A DNA stretch of 64,000 nucleotides from Annona cherimola (Eukaryota > Streptophyta > Magnoliopsida > Magnoliales > Annonaceae): positions 40,279,452-40,343,451 of the forward strand of contig CM059972.1 of NCBI GenBank assembly GCA_030490835.1, read 5' to 3'. Shown piece after piece: positions 57,536 through 64,000 of this stretch (positions within the stretch are counted from its first letter, which is position 1; each line of letters begins with the position of its first letter). The notes under the pieces were generated by a model that made no database searches, was not told where the DNA came from, and saw nothing but the letters and a program-made list of their open reading frames with translations. A program made the position numbers and the translations under genes.

Positions 57536-59087
57536 AACATCATTTGGACATAAAAAAGTAGCTTCACTTTTTCATTAATTATATTTGACTTTGGGTTTAA
57601 TTTTAATTAATTAAAAAATCAAATAATTAATGAAAATCTACAATGGCTGCTGGAGGCTTGACTTTTGGGCTAAAATCTAATGGTCCAAAATCAATCTTAT
57701 CAAAAATCAACGGTTGAGATGAATTAGCTTAAAAATAATTAATTTTAATAAATAAAAAATATAAATAAATAGGGGCTAGCTAGAGGGTAGGAGCTGCTGA
57801 TTAGGATGGTTGTGCAAAGCTCAAAACATTGCATGGGATTTGGAAAAAAATATTTAGAATTAAATACCTAGAGCTAGGGGGTAAAATGAAAATACTTGAA
57901 AAATGCATGCCTGTAAAAGGGGCCAAGGGGTGGACGTCCAAGGCACTCCAAATCCCAGCTCCAAGTGAGCAAAAATAAAGCCAAAATCCTTCCCCACACG
58001 TTCTAGCCAAGAGAGAAGGGAGGAGAAAAGGAAAGAGAGAGAGAGAGAGAGAAACAGGAGGAGAGTTCTCCACTTAAGGTAAGGAAATTCTTCCAAATTT
58101 CTTTTGGGTATTAAGTAGGGTAAAATTATTCTTAGATAATTCCAAAGCATGAGAAAATAAGTGTAGTTACCATGCCAAAATGGAATTATGCCTAAACATC
58201 GAAAATTTGGAGCAAGAATAGAGCATTCGGGAAGATAACATATGATATGTGTAAATAATACTCCAATATTGATAAATGATGATATGGGATGAATATTTAT
58301 AATAGTTATAATGTTTAAATGATGATATATTAATTTCATAATTTTTGGATTTAAGGATTATGCTTAAGTGAAATTATGTTGATTTTTAGTATATGGAGAA
58401 AATGATTTATTTATCCAAGTTATGATGATGAATTCAAAATTCATGAATTTTTTCATGATATACTAACTGAGAGCTATATCATGGTATTTTTTATTTTTGA
58501 AAAAAATGTCAATTTTTGGAACTCATGAACAGTAACCAACACACTGTGAAGAGTAACCTACTACAGTGAAGTGAACAGTAATCATAAACAGTAACTATGA
58601 ACAGTGAACAGAGTGATTTTGGGAAAAATTGAGATTTATTATTGAGGATATATGGATGGAATTTTTAAAGGATTTATGGATAAAAATCTATATAAAGGAA
58701 AGCAACCTAAGACATGGAATGGATGGATAAAATATCCATTTTCCTTGTATAGGGAAAAAGGAAGGAGAAGGTTGAGGACACCGACTGAGGAGGTAAGCAA
58801 GCACAACTTTTAGAATGAGATTTTATTGCTTCATTGTAAGCAAGCAAACCCTTTTGAAAATATATTTTATTCTCAAGTATTTATGAAATGTGTTTAAGGG
58901 TGTCCATTCCTATAATGTTTTGAAATGATGAATGTTTACGAGTTTTTATGAAAAGTCATGCTGGCATATTGATATCATGTGATGTTCATGAACATGTGCA
59001 TATATATGATGCTTAATGAAGAGGCTTTAGCAGAGGTAGAAAGCGAATCAGAGGGTCCCCCTTCACTATTGCCGAGTCGCATGGGCT
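57536..59087 (+). repeat. E9 LTR, second part
   Basis: The sequence continues the E4-like LTR: a GA-rich stretch (58020-58070), donor match AAG|GTAAGG (58079-58080), the micro-exon, and the block TTGATATCATGTGATGTTCATG shared with E4. At about 59087 similarity to E4 stops and E10 begins. The LTR end is not present in the window. No genes are seen. Confidence 0.75.
58753..58792 (+). other. Putative LTR micro-exon in E9 (40 nt)
   Basis: A GA-rich segment is preceded by TTCCTTGTATAG and followed by GTAAGCAAGC after GAGGAG. A second GTAAGCAAGC lies 44 bases further on. Confidence 0.4.
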
Positions 59088-61414
59088 GGGAGCTAATGAG
59101 CTAGCTCAAATGAGACAATGTAGGTGGCCCCACGCATGGACGATCAAGGGGCTATTGCATGTGATTTTTGAATTTAAAAAAAAAGGAAAATGTGTATTTT
59201 AATGACCTAGGCAGATAGGGTGAATAGTGGATGAAATTTGGGTTGATTGGTGTGCCAAGAAAATCCCAAAAAGTCCATGATAAGTGGACCCCACCAAGTG
59301 GACAACATTATGGAGCAAGAGAGAGGTTATGGTAGAGGCAGCTTTTTGGATTTTTTATTAATTTTTTTAATAGCTAATTTGACCCCTAAATTAGCTCCTA
59401 GGTAGGGTAATTAAATATACATTAAATTAAAGTTGCAATTTTGTGAAAAAATGGCAAAAAGAGGCAGCTGATGTGGACGTGATTACATGGACACAAAATG
59501 GACAGTAGGAGATGTGGACGATCATGCTGCATTATTTGATTTTTATGAATTTTTTTAATAAGATAAATTGACCTCTAAGTAGGATATTAGCTAGGGTAGT
59601 TAATTATCCATTACTTAAAGTAAAAATTCGTTGGAAAAAATGGCAAAAGTTGCTGCAAAGTGGACGTCCAAACAAGGGGCAGATTTGTGTCCATTAATGA
59701 ATGGATTTTTGATGATTTTTTATAAGATAATTACTTAATTTATATGGCCCATATTTTGACATGTCAGAAACAGGGGATAAGCATGTCTTAATCATGCTTT
59801 AAATAAAGCAAAAAGTGGGGCCCACAAGCTGGAAAATCCAGCTTTTGCTCCAAGTACACGTCCATTTGATTTAAGGGGGAGGAGAGAGAAAATGCTAAGG
59901 AGCAAACCCATTTTCCAGCAGCCCTTCACGTCCCCATTTTCCAGCAGCATGAGGGGGAGGAAAAGAGGAGAAAAAGAGAAGGAAAAATGGGAAGAAAGAA
60001 GAGGAACCAAGCTAGGAAAAATGGAGTTCAAGTTGATTCAATTCCAAGTAAGTATACCTTTTGATTATGGGTTGAAAATCATAAATGGAATTTTCTTAAA
60101 TCCTATGTGATGTTTCTGTTTTGATGTTTAATCATGATTATATGATGATTCATGATTATATTAATTTTATAATTTTATTTATAAAGTTTAATTTGGAGAT
60201 TAAACAGCCCATATCATCTAATCTACACTTATGTGTAGTAAATCTGAACTAGGAAAGAAAAATATGGAAGAAATAGTAAATGAACGAATTTTATTATGAA
60301 ATTTTTTTAAAAGACTTATTATATTATGATTAAGGAACTAAACAATTTTCAACTCAAAATAATGATTATGTTGGAAATTAAAAATCCGAGAAAATCAACC
60401 TGAACAGGGTTGAACGAGTGTCAGGATCAGCGGTACCAAATGATTTTTAATAATTGTTATACTAGTAATTTGGTGCTGAAAATTTTAAATAATATATAAG
60501 ACATATTAGGGATCACAAGAAAAAAAAATTAGGTTTTTATGGGTAGAAATATACCCCATAATTTACGTGATTCAAACTGTCTGAAAAGGGATGCAGCTGT
60601 CCAGAAGAGTGAAAATACCAAAATAAATAGAAATACTAAATATTTCATGCTGAAAATATTTATTTTGGTTAATTAATATAGTTATTAAGGTATGGTAGAA
60701 ATTTCAGATCAAAAATACTTGATTTAATATTAATTCAAGATTTTGAGAATTCAGGCCTACTGAATTCAGCATTATGGACGGCTTAAGGAATAAATCAAGA
60801 TAAATGTTAAATTCAAGATTTTTGTGATGGAATTTAAATTAAAATGGGATATAAACAAGTATCATAAATTATTATGAGGATTTAACCTATTAAAGGTGGG
60901 TTTTAGAAAGGATGGAACTTAGGGTTATGTATAACACCCGATTTCCATATTTTGATGTTGAAAATGATAAATGGATTATGTGAAGTATTAAAATTCAAAA
61001 ATGCATAACGATATGATGGAAAATGTGGATTAAGTACTGTTTAAGTAAATAATGATAATCTCAAATTTTGAGATTATTATATGATACCTAAGTTAGCAAC
61101 TAAGGGCTTAAAATGAGCACCGATGTGTGAAAAATGAAAACTATGTTAAAAATGATAAATGGAGGTAATGAACTTCCAAATAATGATTTAATGAGTGATT
61201 ATTATATTTATGTAAGTTTACCCTACATAAGGGTATTGAAATGAATGAATGGATGATTTTATATGTATAGGCTATGTGCTAAGTATGAGTACTTGACTTG
61301 AAGGACAAGTGGGTCAAGCCAAGTCCAAATGAATTTATGTAGGTTACAAAACCTAAGGGATTTATGTATTTGAAGTTAATGTGAATAAATGAAATATTAT
61401 TTTCATTTGTCTAG

Positions 61415-61461
61415 GCAAAGGCAAGGAAAAGAGTGGAAGAAAAGGATTATGGCGATCTCAG
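61415..61461 (+). other. Putative LTR micro-exon in E10 (47 nt)
   Basis: The segment starting GCAAAGGCAAGGAAAAG is preceded by TTTTCATTTGTCTAG and followed by GTAAGCAGG after CTCAG. The upstream donor match CAA|GTAAGT is at 60048-60049; the downstream acceptor match TTAG|ACAGGT at 63787-63788. The intervals are 1367 and 2327 bp. Confidence 0.45.
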
Positions 61462-62511
61462 GTAAGCAGGTGAACTTTTCGAATTACTAATTTTTCCTTA
61501 TGTGATGAAATGATGATATGTCGATGTTTTTATGAATGTTTTACAAGTGGGCAAGCACGAGTTTTGAAAAATGATGGCTTTAATGAAAAACCTTAAGGTT
61601 TGCTTCATGGGAAGCAAGCAACACTGTTTAAGATAAATAATTTATCTCGAGTGTTGCCAATGTTAGGAATATTTTATGTTAATGGATTTGAGAAATTGCT
61701 TATGAGTAAGCAAGTTCTCCATGAATATAATTTTAAAGGAATTTTATGTTTTATGTCGATGTTTTTAAGGAATTTTCTTTTAAGTAAGCAAGTCTTTTAT
61801 GATATTGTTTCAAAAGTATTTTATAAGAAAAGGGAATTTTGCCCTCTTTCACAAAACAACAAATGGAAATAACTTTTTAATTTCTCTTATGATGTTTTAC
61901 AATAAATGATTAAGATTATAAAAGAAAAAGATTGGTTTTCTATGTCATGATATTTAATTATAAATGATAATTTGGACATAGCCCGTATGTTTTGAAATGA
62001 TATTCGAAAAGTTTTGATTTCCTTTAGATAAGCAAATCTATGATGAAAATATTTTCAAAAATATTTATATGAATATTGTTGAAAGAGATTTAAGGATGAC
62101 CAACCTAATAAGTGATTTCATAAAATGGTTTAATTTTAGATTGCTAAATGGCATGCAAAAGACTATGTGATTCCCCTTTTTGTAAACAATAGTATAATAG
62201 ATATGTGGGTAATAATATAATTTTTAGGTTGTGGAGAAGGGGTGGAATAATTGCATAATTTTTGTAAGCAAAAGGCCCTGAAATGAAAACCAAGAAAAAT
62301 ACTAGAAAAAAAATACATGCTTTATCTTTGAAAATCTAACAGCTTTGATGTTCTTTCATAAGAGTTTGAAGAAGTATTGTTTTTCAAACATTTCAAAGGA
62401 TGGTCAAAATATTTTACTCAAAATTCTTTTAAAAGAATTTAAGGATGGTCATCCGAAATTTAGATTTCAAATGACAACTTGTTTAAAGTGGGTGCGCTCG
62501 CTTTACAAGTT

Positions 62512-62680
62512 GACACGGATTGCGGTCTGTGAGGTGTTTTCAAAAAAATAATTTTTAAAAATATAGACTTCGGTCTCTAATGATTTTCGAGTATGGATGC
62601 AGACTACAGTCTGTGATCCCGATTTAAAAGGACACGGGTTGTGGTCTATGATACTTTAAACCAAACGGACTGCGGTCCGT
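62512..62680 (+). repeat. Array of UNCG-type tetraloop hairpins in E10
   Basis: Hairpins: CACGGAT-TGCG-GTCTGTG (62514-62531), AGAC-TTCG-GTCT (62565-62576), CAGAC-TACA-GTCTG (62600-62613, outer arms GGAT/ATCC) and a perfect ACGGAC-TGCG-GTCCGT (62665-62680). They correspond in order to those of E7. Confidence 0.75.
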
Positions 62681-63185
62681 CAAGATAATATATGGTGCAC
62701 CAGTACAAGGAATAGGCCGGTTGTAGAGCACGGTCAGGATGGCCGGGGCCCACTCTACATATGGCCAAGTCGCTAAGGGATGACAGGAGGCCAGCGGCGC
62801 CCTCCCTAAGATGGGAGCAGGATAAAGAAAACAGCCGCCTGGTTAGTGTGCTGTTAAGGATTCTCTTCCAAAAGGTAGTGTGATAACTTGCTAAGTGTCA
62901 CTTTTGGATGGAGAGAAATGCATTTGCTTATATTTTTCTTTTGAAAAGCCCAAAGATTGGGACATGAAACCATATTTTTATAAAAGTTATCCTAAAGGGA
63001 TTTTTATGACATGGTTACCCTAAAAATAGGGTGGTTTACACAAAAGTGTAAATAATAAGGATGAAAGGAAATGTTTTTATGCAAATGCATTTATGAAAAT
63101 GATTTATGTATTTTAATTGCCTTGTTTGCTATAAACAAGCCCCAATATGGGGATTATGAAAAAGATTTATGTCAAACTTGGTTTT

Positions 63186-63672
63186 GGACATGAGAATGTC
63201 CATTTCAAAAAGGCTTAAATAGAAAAGTGTTTAGGACATATGAATGTCCATTGTCAAAGAAAGATATGTCAGAAATGTTTTGAGACATCAAATGTCTCTT
63301 GGCTAAAGGAAGTTAAGATGAAAAATGTTTTTGGACATAGAAATGTCCTTTGCTGAGAAAAGCTTATGTCTATGATATTTTTAGGACATAATAATGTCCT
63401 TTTCTAAGGAGTTATAAGGAAAAATGTTTTGGACGTAAAACGTCAACTAATGAAAGATGATTTTATATAAATGTCTTTGAACATTAGAAATGTTCATATA
63501 AGACTAAAGGAAATTAATTAAAGAGGGTAAAATGTATAAGTTTTGCCTTAAGAAGCTCACACGTGGCTTGTAAATGATTTTAAGAATAATGTTTTATGAT
63601 AATGTATAAGGACATGGAACTGTCCTTATGAATAAAGATTTCATGATAATGTTTTAGGACATATGCATGTCC
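63186..63672 (+). repeat. Array of GGACAT/ATGTCC hairpins in E10
   Basis: Inverted repeats start at 63186, 63234, 63282, 63333, 63384, 63432, 63479, 63606 and 63657. Stem pairs include GGACAT/ATGTCC, GAGACAT/ATGTCTC, GACGT/ACGTC and GAACATT/AATGTTC. Spacing is close to 50 bp for the first seven, as in E7. Confidence 0.87.
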
Positions 63673-64000
63673 TCAAGTAAAAACGTGTTCAAGATGTTTA
63701 AGAAAAAGGTTTTAAAGGAAGTCTTTCCCTAAAGACAAAATGCTTGCTTACTGAGTTGTCACTCACGTTTTGTTTTCCCAAACCTTAGACAGGTACCGGG
63801 AAACTCAAGGAAATGCAAATCTGAGCAATGAAGTAAGGCACGAGATGATAGCCAGGTAGGCTATAAGGAATGAGAAAGCATAAATATGCTAAGGTATGTT
63901 AATGTGTATGTGAACTTAATTAGAATTTTAAGTTCTATATGATTCAATGATTGAATGCATAGATATATGAATGTAAAATGTGATGATTTAGTTAGAATTT

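Larger units (their letters stand above)
59088..64000 (+). repeat. E10: partial LTR of the E7 type, continues off-window
   Basis: The left end is truncated: it starts inside the LTR, at sequence comparable to about 47520 of E8. From about 59800 on it follows E7 closely (38100-42250), with the same purine-rich stretch, micro-exon and both hairpin arrays. The LTR end is beyond position 64000. No genes are seen; ORFs at 61600 and 62345 lie in the intron-like interval. Confidence 0.8.

Noticed and set aside
46774..64000. E8 and E10 as two halves of one LTR split by E9 and E13
   Set aside because: The start of E10 repeats sequence already present in E8, so the two overlap instead of being contiguous.
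1..64000. Host protein-coding genes, tRNA or rRNA genes
   Set aside because: Reading both strands, every recognisable domain is from retrotransposons. Met-tRNA- and Asp-tRNA-like strings are primer sites of about 13-18 bases, not tRNA genes.

Overview
This window is plant nuclear DNA made almost entirely of nested LTR retrotransposons. I found no convincing host gene, tRNA, rRNA or CRISPR array. The evidence for a plant is Ty1/copia elements with an initiator-Met tRNA primer site and repeated polypurine tracts (Sirevirus-like), Ty3/gypsy chromoviruses with a chromodomain-like C-terminus, an Athila/Tat-type Ty3 pol, and an element primed by tRNA-Asp. The layout suggests the heterochromatin of a large angiosperm genome. 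The species cannot be named from the sequence.

Layout (my labels E1 to E14). E1 (1-7335, +) is a copia element; its 5' LTR lies off the left edge except for its last four bases. It sits in E2, an old Athila/Tat-like pol on the minus strand that now exists as three pieces (7336-8269, 24709-24908, 28152 to about 30000). The gaps are filled by E3 (8270-24708, -, TSD TCATG), a chromovirus with 4-kb LTRs, and by E4 (24909-28151, +, TSD ATACA), a solo LTR. The 3' LTR of E3 itself holds E14 (9071-11151, -, TSD ACCTA), an internally deleted chromovirus. From about 30001 comes E5, the 3' end of a copia element. Its LTR (30164-30801 plus 43466-44367) is split by E6 (30802-43460, +, TSD ATACA), a gag-only non-autonomous element with a tRNA-Asp primer site. 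The 3' LTR of E6 is split at its TATA box by E7 (36617-42458, +, TSD AAATA), a 5.8-kb solo LTR. After E5 come E11 (44368 to about 45830, +), a decayed copia LTR tail and gag, and E12 (about 45840-46773, -), a copia LTR fragment. E8 (46774-48276, +), E9 (48277-48714 and 57536 to about 59087, +) and E10 (about 59088-64000, +) are LTRs of the E3/E4/E7 superfamily. E9 is interrupted by E13 (48715-57530, -), a full-length copia element of the E1 family.

No element here looks autonomous: each pol is frameshifted, truncated or mutated at a catalytic residue. The most interesting signals are non-coding. The long chromovirus-type LTRs (E3, E4, E7, E9, E10) share a three-exon-like layout: a purine-rich segment ending in a 5' splice-site match, a micro-exon of 40-47 nt flanked by AG and GT, and a final acceptor next to a conserved TGAGT-N4-ACTCA hairpin. 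Most of the length difference between LTRs lies in the two intron-like parts. In E7 and E10 the second of these carries two hairpin arrays whose stems show compensatory changes: GGACAT/ATGTCC-type hairpins about every 50 bp, and hairpins capped by UNCG-type tetraloops. Other notable points are an extra acidic/arginine-rich ORF ahead of gag in E3, repeats resembling the primer site in the 3' UTR of E1, and a conserved +1 gag/pol frame arrangement in the copia family. Splicing, frameshifting and structure are inferences from sequence and were not tested.
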